This document shows positions 10,844 through 22,194 of a stretch of DNA of 64,000 nt, one piece after another; the first letter of the stretch is position 1, and each line of letters begins with the position of its first letter. The stretch is taken from contig NC_092860.1 in the NCBI RefSeq assembly GCF_032062135.1, forward strand, positions 126,575,508 through 126,639,507, given 5' to 3'. Both the position numbers and the translations under genes were made by a program. The notes beneath the pieces were generated by a model. The model saw nothing but the letters and a program-made list of their open reading frames with translations, was not told where the DNA came from and searched no databases. This stretch comes from Pyxicephalus adspersus. Taxonomy: Eukaryota > Chordata > Amphibia > Anura > Pyxicephalidae.

Positions 10844-12714
10844 ATTATATATCACCTTGGGTTCACAGTACTCCTGAACATAATGACATTCACACGTCAA
10901 TATGTAAGCACCATTTTGTTCAAGAGAAAGGATCACCTACTTATGCTACTTAAGAAGAAGTGAAAGGACCCCTGGTGTCACTATAGTATTTAGGTTTTGT
11001 ATATACATATATATGATATATAATATACATTTATATCCTAATGGAACTTTAACAAGGCAAGGAGTACTTCTTTACCAGACCCTAATCAAAAGAACTTTAC
11101 TTTTTCAATGCTTGAAAGGTGGTAAAGGGGGCTGAGAAAGTTTTGATGGAGGCCCTGCTGGCAGCATAAATAAGTCTTAAACTACCCTTAAAAAGCTAAT
11201 CCAAGTGAATTAAATTTAAATATTCCTCTATAGTTCTAGTTAACCCTAGACAATTTTTTCTTGCAACATGTTACTATAATGTCCAAGGTTTCTTTTTAAA
11301 ATCCATGAAAATAAATATATTAGAGAGAATTAGTAGCAGTGTAAATGTTTAACGGCGTTCAAAGGTGGCATATTGGTTAAATATTGTTGTATTTACTAGT
11401 GCGTGCCTTTTTTACAAACTACATTGTCAGCTATAGCTTGTTATACATTCTCTGGAAAGGTCATGATTTAAGAAAGAACAAGAACCTGCTGGCATAACAT
11501 CAGGCCACTCCTTTTCAGGACCAGTCTGTGAAACATTCAGGTAGTTTAAGACGTGTACAAATGTGATTGAATACCTGGAACAGTACTACTTGTCACTCTT
11601 TTATTTGACAAAGATCTCACGGAGCTATAGCTGTAACGTAAGGAATAAATTAAAATATTTAACAGAAAAACTATCCATAGGAGTAGTATCCAATACAGTA
11701 ATAGTAAAAAGTGCACAAATATACCTTACATCCCCACATTTACTAATATGTACTAATAGGTATAATGCAGACTATAGAGACCAAGACTGATACTTGATGA
11801 GGATATTGTTTAATGAACAAACTTCACCATGTATGACATTCTGATGTTGTTGCATGCCATACTGGTGTCATCAGTACTGAAACAAACACATCTCATAAGC
11901 ATTAAAAAGTTCATGCTGTTGTAATCATATGTTCATTTGCAGCTAAAGGCAATTAAATATATATCCTATTTTATTTAAAATTATTTCCTTTGTTACCATA
12001 TAGGTTTTTTGCCATACCTATTCTTGCTTACAATACACCACTTTATTACTAGAGTTTTCATTTTAATGAAAATAAAAAACTGAAAACTCTTTGACTGACA
12101 ATCTCTCAGCACAGGAAAGCATGTGATAGTCACGTTTATCAACAGGTCATGAGAAGAGAGTCAGTGTGTAGCTGTAAATATTGTACAAGGCTTGGCTTGG
12201 CATAACAATGGCATAACTTCAGGTAACTCCAAGAAGAACCTTTACTACCTACCTCATGTGCTTCTGGGGTGGCATACCTCCCAGCTGTCTCTGATGTACA
12301 TGTACTGACTCTCCTTCCCCCTTGGTTGTCCCTCGTTTCAGCTCTATAAAAATGTATTATGCAACTATTAAAAAGAAATCTAAAGATCTATAGAATAACA
12401 ACTGGAACTAGTAAAAGCCTGGTGCTACATCCAGAATCATCCAAAGAACAAAACATACAACCATTATTGTGGACTTGTAGGCATACATTCACAAATGTAT
12501 TCATAAAACCAATAATCTTCTTCCAGAGTCTAAATGATTCTTTTTGTTATTTTAAAAAAAAGCTGTCCCAAACCATCCCAAGTCATCATCTCTCCACCAC
12601 TCATCTCTCCTCCAGACACTGGGTATGAAGTGTTGTGCTGATATGCTGTTATTGGTGGTGCTGTGCATTATGGCTAAACATCTCTACCCTGGTTTTATTT
12701 GTCCGAAGGGCATT
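10844..12714. other. noncoding sequence with TA-rich patches
   Basis: Contains a TA-rich patch at about 11000-11030. The phrase near 12280-12360 ('cctcccagctgtctctgatg' and 'ttggttgtccctcg') resembles a frog repeat, but its limits are unclear. No exon found. Confidence 0.3.
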
Positions 12715-12914
12715 GGCCCTTATTCATTAAATCTCTCCAAGGCTGGAGAGGATACACTTTCATCAGTGATGCTGGGTGATCCATCAAACCTGGAATGGTT
12801 ATTTGTTAGCAAATGTTTTGAATCCTGGACTCAATCTAGTCCATGTTTGCTGTGTCATCCAGCTTCACTGATGAAAGTGTTTCTTCTCTTTTTCTTCTTT
12901 AATAAATCAGGCCC
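12715..12914. mobile_element. GGGCCTGATTT palindromic MITE
   Basis: 200-bp copy with a mutated left tip (GGCCCTTATTCATTAAATCT) and a right arm overwritten by a T/C-rich run (TTCTTCTCTTTTTCTTC). The right tip TAATAAATCAGGCCC is intact. The flanks are ATT and ATG. Confidence 0.88.
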
Positions 12915-13165
12915 ATGCCCAAGGTGAAATTACACTTTGAGTGCAACCTTTTCTTTATGGTATGTAAAAATCATAGATATGTAAAGACCTAAAATGCCCA
13001 GCCCAACCAGTTTCAGGATCTTTTTTTTTAGATTTTTTCAGTAACCCTGCCAGTACTAGGCTTCACTTGAAGAAGTGAGGCAAGTAAGAGTTCACTGCTT
13101 GGAAATTCAGTGAAACGCTGTCAGAGTGCCAATAAGTTAGAAGCTCACTAAATTTCTTGCAGGAT
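12915..13165. other. noncoding spacer
   Basis: Includes a poly-T run at 13021-13029. Nothing else recognised. Confidence 0.3.
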
Positions 13166-13166
13166 T

Positions 13167-13167
<1 letters not shown>

Positions 13168-13202
<35 letters not shown>
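13168..13202. repeat. (AT)n microsatellite
   Basis: About 17 AT dinucleotides without interruption. Confidence 0.95.
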
Positions 13203-13205
<3 letters not shown>

Positions 13206-13354
13206 TGTAATAGATGTACATGGTGCATCAGCTTATGCCTAACTTGGAATCAAGATTAGGCCTTGACCCCCAAACGACTTTAACTATTTTTTTTCAGCTG
13301 TGCCAGCACCATGGCTCTGGGGACTACTTAACAACCAGTGAATGTTGGGACAAT

Positions 13355-13576
13355 GGGCCTGATTTATTAAAGCTCTACAAGGCTGGAGAAGTAACACTTT
13401 CATCAGTAAAGTTGGGTGATCCAGCAAACCTGAAAGGGATCTGGTCCAGGATTTAAACGTTGCTAACAAATAGCAAATGCCTTTTAGGAAATCTATTTCA
13501 GGTTTGCTGGATCACCCAGTTTTACAGATTAAAGGGTATCCTCTCCAGCCTTGGAGAGCTTTTACAAATCAGTCCC
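13355..13576. mobile_element. GGGCCTGATTT palindromic MITE with AAT target duplication
   Basis: 222-bp copy with both arms. Perfect 3-bp direct repeats AAT lie at 13352-13354 and 13577-13579. The tips are GGGCCTGATTTATTAAAG and the complement of GGGACTGATTTGTAAAAG. Confidence 0.92.
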
Positions 13577-15120
13577 AATCAACACTATAGACATTAAAGT
13601 GTAGGAATCAGCAACACAACTTTGTGCACTGAGCAAAAACAAACAAATACCATATTTTGACCATTGAGGTCAAGCATTATATGGTCAGTGGCAATAAGAT
13701 TCCCTCCCAAAGCATTGTTTGTGAGTAGCAACAAGTCACCCATACCCAAAAACTTTATGATTAGTGACAAAAGTCCCCTCTTCCTCCACTGGTGGTCAGT
13801 GCCAATCACTTATTGGTAGTCAAAAAGAGTAGAGCCTAGCATGAGATGTGCCTGGGGATTAATCCCTTAAATTAGAAGTTAACCACTGAAAAAAATTGTG
13901 AGCCCTGTTATATAAACTAAAAATATAGCATACAAACCTCTTTTAAATAATAAATTCAGTAATGCCAAGCTGCACACCATTGACTTCCTTTATACCATGT
14001 GGCAGAGGCCACTCAAGAGCACCCAGGAACAGTAAACCATTCTATGAGCCCAGTAGGAAATTGTTGTTTCCAGGAACTGTGCCACAATGCAATGCAATGC
14101 AAGCCGGTGGACAAAATTGTTCCCAACCACTATTCAGTTGAATGGGAGGTTGGGAAAGCAGTAAGCTCAGTGTTGCTGTGTAGCAGTTTATGGCATGTCC
14201 GAATTCAGCCTATGATTAAAAAGTCAAACAATTAGACCTTTTTTTGCTTCTAAGTGTTTTCTGTTGCTCAACAATTAACCCCTACACAACTGCATTATTC
14301 CATAGGCATACAACCAAACTGAATAGTATAGTTTAGTCTTGTTAATTTTAATCTCTGAAGAAATTTTCTTTTTTTCACAATATTGAATAGTCCTTTGTTT
14401 TATAACTGCCTAATCATTGTGGTTACAACACTATCATACCATAACTTTCATGGAGCAACTTCAGTGTAATACAATACTACAAGAGGAACAAGGACTTTCA
14501 AATTCTCATTTAGAAAGGCAGCCTCAGTCACCTTGTTGAGTAACTTTGTTTGTCTTGCCTTTACTTGTGAGATAACAAAGTTCATCAACGGAAAATATTT
14601 CCCTATTATGTTTTCTGTTCTTGTTCTCAGTGCATCCAATGAAAGACAAATATATTTAATTAACAATGTCATGGAGACAAGTGCTTCCTTTTTGAATGAG
14701 GAGGGCACATAGCCAGTTTGTTCTCAGACATGTAAACATGTTTAAAGTATATTAACTCAAGATGCAAAAAAAGTTCTCCAGTCATCCTGGGAATCTACTT
14801 GAAATCTCTATTTGCGTCTTTATGATTAAATAATGATTTATTTCTTCCTATATATTAGAATATCTTTTTTTCTCTTGCTTTGCAGTTTGATAGTATAAAA
14901 ATTCAAGGTCATTTTAGAACTGCAACAATGCACATAGGATACTATACAGGCCAGCCCCAAATTAGCGAGACTGTTAGGACACGGAGCAAGCACAAACAAT
15001 GAAACACACAATATTACAATATTATAACCTAAGTCACATCTAAAACAAAGTAATAATTTTTTATTTTTTTAAGAGGAAACAAAGTGTTAAATATATTTTT
15101 TGTGAGTATTTGTGCATCAT
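13577..15120. other. noncoding sequence, nothing firmly recognised
   Basis: No exon or repeat ends recognised. A small AATGC tandem (about 14085-14101) is present. The segment 14760-14960 is T-rich with AAATAATGATTTATT words and could be regulatory, but I cannot support it further. Confidence 0.3.
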
Positions 15121-15220
15121 TGTTATTGTTAATATAATTATTGTTATGAATATACAGTATTTATAAAGTGCTAACATATTACGCAGCACTGTATATTAAA
15201 TAGGGATTCCATGATCTTCT
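15121..15220 (-). repeat. L2-like/SINE 3' tail, antisense
   Basis: The reverse complement reads 'ccctatttaatatacagtgc', then 'gcgtaatatgttagcac' and 'tttataaatactg', followed by an AAT-type simple tail. This is the same tail as at 17075, 49232 and 51040, here alone and reversed. Confidence 0.75.
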
Positions 15221-15680
15221 TTGTACATACCTTGTTTTTCTTCAGGACCTAATTATACTTGTTCATGTTCCACAGAGTTGTGGTATGCTGGGTTGCTATA
15301 AAAGGGTCTTGTTTGTTTTGTGATCCATTGTGGTGCATTGCAAACCCATAATGAATAGTTTACCCTAATGCACTGCACGTTAACACACAGAAAGTGTAAA
15401 TCAGCTCTTTCTGTTATTAGCTCTTAGTCAGAACAGAAAATGTAGAGAACCTTTATTTTTATTTTTTTTTTTTAATTAGCAGTGTTTTAATGTACTTATC
15501 TACTTACAATACAGTATACTGTGATTTTAACAGGTTAAACCACCAACAAACAAAATACATGGACTTTAAAATCAGGTACATAAAATTACAAAAAATATTT
15601 TTTATTACATCTTAAAATTACATAAAAACATACATGACCATAAGCATATTTTGTTATACACATTGCATACATTTAGCATG
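15221..15680. other. noncoding AT-rich sequence
   Basis: T-rich tract at 15448-15475. Otherwise nothing recognised. Confidence 0.3.
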
Positions 15681-15683
15681 TGT

Positions 15684-15716
15684 TCCATAACACGTTTCAC
15701 AACTGCTTCATCAGGA
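15684..15716 (-). repeat. dispersed hammerhead-like motif with intact CTGATGA
   Basis: On the minus strand it reads CTGATGA (15708-15714), then AGCAGTTGT, then GAAAC (15694-15698) and GTGTTATGG. The two invariant blocks of the hammerhead core are present in the right order with a short possible hairpin between (GCA/TGT with a G-U pair). One extra A follows CTGATGA, and no cleavage triplet or helix I was confirmed. The copy at 1683 shares the layout. Confidence 0.35.
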
Positions 15717-17070
15717 GAAACACCTGTCAATGTATATATATTGTTAAACCACCACATTAACTACTAATAACGAAAAAAGGTAATTGTTACACATATACAT
15801 AAACAGGATTTAGGATATATTTACCTCAAACTACTAATCACTTCATATACACCATATGGTCACCCCCATGCAGAAATATTCAATGCCATAAAGAACCTTT
15901 ATTTTTTAAAGTAAAAGAAAACTACCTGATGCCAAATGGAAAAACAAAATCAACTAAACAGCACAGGGCACAGGTACCAGTCCTCATAGGGGAGCCGTAT
16001 GGTACTGTAGCAGGGACAGAATCTTATTGTCCCTGTGTTCCTTGTAGTGTTATATAATTTAATGTAAATGACATGCAGCACATTTCACTGCATTACAATT
16101 AGTACTGAGTTTGGGTCATAGTGAGTATAATATCAAGCAAAATATAATGTGACACATACAGTAGATGTAGGGGTGGGTGCAGCTATGGGAATTGCAGAGA
16201 CTTTATTTAATTTTGAGCTATAAATATTTGGCAAAGGAGAATCTAGGGGTAATTAGTAGCTTTTTTGTTAGGTACAAGTGTTATCTGATATACTGCATGT
16301 AGATATGTGTATACATATATCCTATATATAAATAAATCCCAGGTGGCAAGTTTTTTGTGTAGAGATTGACGTATCTGTTTCCTTGAAAACACATAAGGCA
16401 GTGGTTCCAATTATAAAGTAGTGATATGGCCCTACCAGGCCTTTCCTATTAGATATCATGGGGTGTACACCATGCCTTACATGTTATAAATGACACATAA
16501 AAAGGAGTCACAGTATGGTTTGAACACACCAGTGTGAAGATCAGATTGCACTGCCTGTTTTCTTTTATAATTAACCCTGTAGGTATAATGGTATACAGAA
16601 CACCAGGGTACCAACAACAAGTTGATTTATATTACAAGAACAGCATTAGTTTCTGCACGGAAATTAAGCAGAAACCCTTGAGTTAATAAATGATGTTGCA
16701 CTGTCCTGATTTAGATGTTGCTTGTGAACCTGGAACACATTTAATCGGACCCTCCATACAACCCTTCATCAGTCATAGAACAGCTAGCAGAGGTTCCGTT
16801 TTGCCCCGAGGTGCTCATTGTTTCTTATTTTTCAGACCAAATAAAAAGTATACTTGAGACTTAAGACGATAACAAAAGGAAAGGTGGAATGTGGAGGAAA
16901 ATGAAATGTTTGTTATTTTTATATAGATAATATTGTGGATTTGGTAAATAAAACCGAGGAGGGTGGTACATTTATTTAAAGGTTTTCATGTCATAGACAA
17001 GGCATCTGCCCCTTTTACTTCTTTTCTCTACAGCCTAATACAAAGTTTAGATACAGTATATTTTTACTTT
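15717..17070. other. noncoding sequence, nothing recognised
   Basis: Unique-looking AT-rich DNA. No exon, repeat end or RNA gene recognised. Confidence 0.35.
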
Positions 17071-17074
17071 ATAT

Positions 17075-17117
17075 TGTACAGCGCTGTGTAATATGTTGGC
17101 GCTATATAAATCCTGTC

Positions 17118-17148
<31 letters not shown>
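17075..17148 (+). repeat. L2-like/SINE 3' tail with (AAT)n
   Basis: 'tgtacagcgctgtgtaatat', 'gttggcgctatataaatcct', then (AAT)n from about 17119. Only the tail is present, as expected of extreme 5' truncation during target-primed insertion. Confidence 0.85.
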
Positions 17149-17150
<2 letters not shown>

Positions 17151-17605
17151 TTAACTCTGAATTCTGAATGTTTTGCTTGGAATATTAACAATCACAGTGC
17201 ATCACTAAACTTTTCATAAGTGTATAGAAAAAAATTCTCTAGTGTTATGGTAAAAAATAGGAAAGCACAATAATATCTATCTCTAGCTTTAATATTTAGA
17301 GTGCTTGAAGAAATATGTAGAATATTTCACCATGTTCACTAATATTCGTTTCAGAGTGATAATTCACTTTGCTAAGTGAACAGCCTAAACTCCTTTAGTA
17401 AATTACCTCCATATTGTGTAAATTGCAGGGTAATGTAATACTGACTGTATCTACTACTGCCACTACTCTACCTCATCAATGCCCAAACCCATGGCAGGTA
17501 AAATACCTGGTGCTTCTGGTGGCAAGGTGTGTGTCGGAGGACCAGGGAGGAGGACAGGGGGCTGGATTTGTCACACTTTGATTTTGACCTGAAGGGGCCA
17601 GGTGA
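17149..17605. other. noncoding spacer
   Basis: No feature recognised. The open frames here overlap the neighbouring MITE and are chance frames. Confidence 0.3.
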
Positions 17606-17609
17606 CAAT

Positions 17610-17766
17610 GGGCCTGATTTAAACCTGGAATGGATTTCATCAAAGTCATTTGCTAGCCAATGTTTTAAATCCTGGACCAGATCCATTCCAGGTTTGCTGG
17701 ATCACCCAGCTTCGCTGATGAAAGTGTATCCTCTCCAGCCTTGAAGAGCTTTATTAAATCATGCCC
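17610..17766. mobile_element. GGGCCTGATTT palindromic MITE with left-arm deletion, AAT duplication
   Basis: 157-bp copy in which the left tip GGGCCTGATTT runs straight into AAACCTGGAATGGATTTC, so most of the left arm has been lost. The right arm is complete. Perfect AAT duplications flank it at 17607-17609 and 17767-17769. Confidence 0.92.
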
Positions 17767-18055
17767 AATGTCTCTTTAAACTGCTGCCTTGTGAGATGGA
17801 GGAAAGAGGTAGTGCTTTTTTTATTTCCAATTCTGTCTGTGTCCTGTTCTCCTGTCCTGTTGACAAACTTTCCCCTACTTTTTATGACCTGCAATGATAT
17901 GTCTTATTAAAAAGTTCCCTATACTATACCCATTTGCCTGGTGTCATTACATTACCTAGGACACAGGATGTACATACACTCCAAATTACAGAGTGTGTTT
18001 TGTAATGTCTATAGCGACAGACAAACATGGGATATGTATATGCACAGTGGTCACG
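17767..18055. other. noncoding spacer
   Basis: Nothing recognised. Confidence 0.3.
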
Positions 18056-18059
18056 AAGT

Positions 18060-18350
18060 AGTTTTGCAAAAGTTATCAACAACAATTAGTAGAAGTGTAA
18101 TTTGAAGGAGAAAGTGCTGTTCAAATTCTCTTTCATGTTGAGTCTGTGCACTCGAAAGATTAATTTTCCTGATTTAACATCAGGAGAAGACAACATTAAT
18201 TTCACTCTGAAACAAACTCATTAAATTTTTCTCTCCTTCATTAGAGAGGCTACTAGAGTGATTTGGCAAGGCAACAGCAAATCATCTGCTCACTTAAAAC
18301 ACTTTATAATTAGCTGTTACACTTTTGCCCCCAACAGCAATGAATTTATA
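18060..18350. promoter_or_regulatory. candidate conserved noncoding element
   Basis: About 290 bp of complex, non-repetitive sequence with a homeodomain-type TAATTA at 18307-18312 and words such as GATTTGGCAAGGCAACAGC, TCATTAGAGAGG and AAAGATTAATTTTCC. It has the look of a developmental enhancer. Conservation is inferred from texture only. Confidence 0.35.
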
Positions 18351-19512
18351 CTTCAGAACTGACTCATGTATTGACACTAGGGGGCTGATAAAATTGTGTT
18401 CTCTATGTAGGAAAAAGCCTATTGCTAGAAAAAATACCATAAAAAATGCAATCATTCCAACAATACACCTGCAGACCTGAAAGCAAGGAAATATTATAAA
18501 ATGTTTTTGCTTTTAGGGGCTCATTCACACCTGTCAATTCTGGTGTATTGCATTAAAGGGTGTCTATTATAAGGCAATATATAACATGGTAAATATCTTT
18601 GTGTTAAAACATATCTCTACAATGCTGATGACTAACCACCCACACCTCCCTCTATACTTACCTAAATCCACAGTCATTTGTACAATTTTCGTAAGCCCAT
18701 GCAAATTGTAGCCTCGGGTGCCGGTTCTTGGCTATCAGGAGTGGCACCCGGTGGGGGTGCTATTATGATGCTCTGTTTAGTGTCAGTAGGTCAGCCTTAC
18801 AATGTGTACATGTCTCAATACATTGAGTTGTTGCCATATGATTCACTGATAAGATATCTGCATTAACAAGCTGTTGAACAAGTGTACCTAAGTGGACAGT
18901 AAGTGTATGTCACTGCCGTTTTCTGCACTTTCCCTTTCTAATATCTTAGTCCTTTCAGGCACAAAACATATTATATCACCTAGCCAGTTAACATGTACAT
19001 GAATGTTTTTCTTTATGGCTCAATATGAATTTTTTCAGGGCATAAAAACATCAAGAGTAGAATGTCACTCACTTTGCAGCTTTGTTTTATTGATTGATTT
19101 ATTTATGAAAAGCTTCTATTTGTCTGTAACAGCTTTGTCTGACAGATAATGTGGCTTGCCATAGAGCAGAAATTAAAAATCTAAAACAAATCCTTGTAAT
19201 CTGGCATCTGTACAAATAATGCACACTGGGTTCTCTAGTTCAGATCTCATTTTTTGCCTTGGTATGGTATGGTATTGGCAAAGTTCTTACACAGTCCTCA
19301 AACGACACACCTGACAAAATGTGATATCCTAAACTGGAACAGAGCATCCCATCATTCTATATAACGTCCACCTGGAATCATTTAGCACTACAATACATCC
19401 TATATAGGACCTACCTAAATAAAAACAAAGTATGGTGAAATATATGTAATATATACTGTAGCCAAAATAAAAAAAATGTAATGTTTCTTTTTACTTTTAT
19501 TTTTTCCAGATA
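18351..19512. other. noncoding sequence; one possible MITE tip
   Basis: At 18514-18565, AGGGGCTCATTCACACCTG resembles the left end of the MITE at 33134, but no right end was found. The rest is unrecognised. Confidence 0.3.
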
Positions 19513-19520
19513 CTCCACAT

Positions 19521-20671
19521 CCACAGTGTCAAACTGTGGCCCGCAAGGTAATTTTTTTTGGCCCCCCAAAGAATTCTGAAAATGAATTGCATCTGGCCTG
19601 CCACTACGTATTGCAGCAAGTGATGCCGCTACTACAATTCCCGGTATCACTCGGGTCTATAGAGCAGCAGCCTGTTCTGTTCTATAGACACAAGTAATGC
19701 CGGGAATTGTAGTCTCGGCATCACTCGCGTCTATGGAACAGCTCTCTGCCTATGCGTAGCTCCGCATTCGGCTGTTCTGGACACAAGTAATGCTGGGAAT
19801 TGTAGTCTCGGCGTCACTCGCATCTATGGAACAGCTCTCTGCCTATGCGTAGCTCCGCATTCGGCTGTTCTGGACACAAGTAATGCTGGGAATTGTAGTC
19901 TCGGCGTCACTCGCATCTATGGAACAGTCTTCTGTTTAATAATAATAGTCACATTCAGCACCGGAGAGGTTTATCTACAAGTGTGGAAAAAAGAAGGTAA
20001 GGCTGGAGTTCAGCTCTAATTATAACTTCTGAGCCCCAATAACTTTGAAGGTCAGCCATAGTGGAAAGAAGAATAATTTAAATGGTAAAATTGCAGCTGC
20101 TGAAGAATGCAGTGTGGAATGTGGGGGCAGAGGTGCTAGAGAAGACTTGAAAGACTTGTGGGGGGGGATTTCAAAGAACATGGTGCAAATAAAGGGAATG
20201 GGATGGAAGAACCAACGGAGAATGAAGTGTGGGTGGTATGGGTACACTGAGCAGGGTATGTGATGTGAGTGATTGGAAATGGTTAAATGAAGAGCTGTGA
20301 CATATTGAAGTGCGGAGTTGTGGCTGCCAAAAAAGTTCCTGCAAATATTTTATAGAGAACTGGTAAAAGCTGTAACAAACATTGGAGACAGGTTACCATT
20401 GAAATTTTACTCAGAAGGCTACAAATAGAGGAAAAGGCATAAGATTTTTTCCTAAATAAAATTTTTAAAAAAGTCTTAGACCTCTTTCTCTATTATGGGC
20501 TTGTTCAAGATTAAATGATAAGCAATAGCTCTTTGTTTCCATATGAACATGTTTTATATTTAATGAGTAGGAAAAACTTCCTGAATGTTTTCAATAAATT
20601 TCAAGTTTGGCCCCCGACTTGGTCTAAGTTTTTATTTTCGGCCTTCTGTGCATTTGAGTTTGACACCCCAG
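19521..20671. mobile_element. hAT-type non-autonomous element, copy 1
   Basis: Left end CCACAGTGTCAAACTGTGGC, right end the complement of CTGGGGTGTCAAACTCAAAT. These ends match the frog/vertebrate hAT signature CAGGGGTGTCAAA. The flanks CTCCACAT (19513-19520) and CTCTACAC (20672-20679) agree at 6 of 8 positions, a decayed 8-bp hAT duplication. Internal segments recur inverted in copy 2: 'ctctttgtttccatatgaac' near 20530 and its complement near 21310, and 'ttaccattgaaattttactc' near 20395 and its complement near 21440. It carries a 93-bp tandem array near its left end. Confidence 0.85.
19681..19930. repeat. 93-bp tandem repeat, about 2.7 units
   Basis: Units begin near 19681, 19769 and 19862. 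The last two starts are exactly 93 bp apart and nearly identical ('cggctgttctggacacaagt', then 'aatgctgggaattgtagtct'). Each unit holds one CYGGGAATTGTAGT motif (19700-19713, 19793-19806, 19886-19899). An inverted single motif lies just outside at 19631-19644. Confidence 0.9.
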
Positions 20672-20734
20672 CTCTACACCATCTCTTCATTTTCAGACTT
20701 AGTTTTCACTGTCAGCCCAAAAAAATCTGATATA

Positions 20735-20862
20735 CCTTTATTTTTATTTATTTATCCACACATTTTTATAGTGCTGCCAACTACAGAGTCTGTAGTGCTG
20801 TCACTAACTGTCTGTCAGAAGAAGTCATAATCTAATGTCCCTACTATAGTCTGTGTCATTAA
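20735..20862 (-). repeat. SINE 3' portion, antisense, between two hAT copies
   Basis: The reverse complement reads 'gactatagtagggacattag' and 'attatgacttcttctgacag', then 'acagttagtgacagcac' and a diverged 'ggcagcactataaaaat' tail. It aligns with the + strand copies at 46980-47110 and 52280-52410. Confidence 0.75.
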
Positions 20863-21190
20863 CATGGCCTAAGCTGGAGCCAATTATTTTCCCAGTATGT
20901 GTACTGCTTTTAATTCTAAGATTTGAAGCCTTTGTTTTTTTTATATGTCTCTGCTTTAAAACAGTTTTGTTAGCTTGAAGACATTCCAGAAGTTTGAAAT
21001 CCCCTGAAACATGCCGACATGGCAATACTGGAGTAAACCTGCAGACACATTCCATTTATTATGGTTTACAAGCCTTATTTTTTTTACCAGACCAGCTCTA
21101 TGAAGACATTTTAAATTTACAGTCACAGTGTATATGTATTATACCTAAAATGTTTTAAAAATGTAACAATGGATAAAGTAAATACAATAC
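20863..21190. other. noncoding spacer between hAT copies
   Basis: Nothing recognised apart from AT-rich tracts. Confidence 0.3.
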
Positions 21191-21198
21191 CTTTAGAT

Positions 21199-22110
21199 CA
21201 GGGGTGTCATACTCAAATACACAGAGGGCCAAATTTTTAAACATAGACAAAGTCGCGGGCCAACCTTGAAATGAATTGAATTCGCATTAGATATAAACCC
21301 TTTTCATATGGAAACAAAGAAGTTTTGCTTCACCGTCAATCTGGAACAAGCCTATATTAGAGAAAGAGGCAACAAAATTGTTTTTCAAATTTTATTTCAA
21401 AAAATTTTTATGCCTCTTTTTTGTGGCCTTCTGAGTTAAATTTCAATGGTAACGTTTTTGCACAGGATAACAATAGTAAAAACAATATTCTTCTATGAAA
21501 TTCCAACCATTTAAGTCCATGCCTTGGAGTAGCAAGGAAAAGTACAGCTGAGGGGGAGTGCTGGAAATGCCAGACGCGGCCAAAGCGGAGCTAAATCTTA
21601 TGAGTGACCCACTACTGAAACTCCCTCTTCATTAAAATAGCGCCGCTACTGAAATGCCCAGCATTATTTGCACCTAAAGCTACGTACACACTTCCAATTA
21701 TTATCGTTGGTAAACGAACGACGAACGATCCTGCACGATATCTGCGAACGATCGTATAGCACCGATCCTGTACATACAGATAACGACATCGTTCATTTCC
21801 AACGACTTTCCTCGTTCGTCGGCGTCGTTGGTTACTTTTTTACGAACGATTTTTGCCCAATCGATCGTTCGTCGTTCGTTCATCGTTCATTTTGAACGAT
21901 AAAAATTGGAAGTGTGTACGCAGCTTAAAAATCTGTCCAATGCGGGGCCACACATAGGCAGAGAGCCCGCTGGTCTATAGACGCGAGTGATGCCAGGAAT
22001 TGTAGTAGCAGCGTTTTTTCAATGCAGCGGTGGGCCAGCTGCAGTTCATATTTAGGATTCCTATAGGGACCAAAAAAAAGGACGTTGGGGGCCAGAGTTT
22101 GACACTCCTG
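21199..22110. mobile_element. hAT-type non-autonomous element, copy 2, with perfect 8-bp duplication
   Basis: Left end CAGGGGTGTCATACTC, right end the complement of CAGGAGTGTCAAACTCTGGC. The 8-bp sequence CTTTAGAT directly flanks both sides (21191-21198 and 22111-22118), the defining mark of hAT insertion. It is oriented opposite to copy 1 and is interrupted by a 248-bp MITE at 21678-21925. It retains one CCAGGAATTGTAGT motif at 21993-22006. No transposase frame remains. Confidence 0.95.
21678..21925. mobile_element. AGCTGCGTACACAC MITE nested in hAT copy 2, TAA duplication
   Basis: The termini are AGCTACGTACACACTTCCAA and the complement of AGCTGCGTACACACTTCCAA, flanked by TAA at 21675-21677 and 21926-21928. 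A TAA (TWA) target is typical of PIF/Harbinger. The interior is rich in GAACGATCGT and its complement, so the whole element folds back. The open frames on both strands here are products of this symmetry. Confidence 0.93.
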
Positions 22111-22194
22111 CTTTAGATGGACATATTCGACTCTCTGAAATGGTCTTCCTTGCCCTATTTGGTTTGCTCCTACTTTCTGCTTAACCCATTTTTT

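Noticed and set aside
13168..13202. Origin-like or regulatory AT tract
   Set aside because: A plain dinucleotide microsatellite explains it.
21668..21895. Mirrored 60-75 codon frames on both strands
   Set aside because: Product of the inverted GAACGATCGT repeats in the nested MITE.
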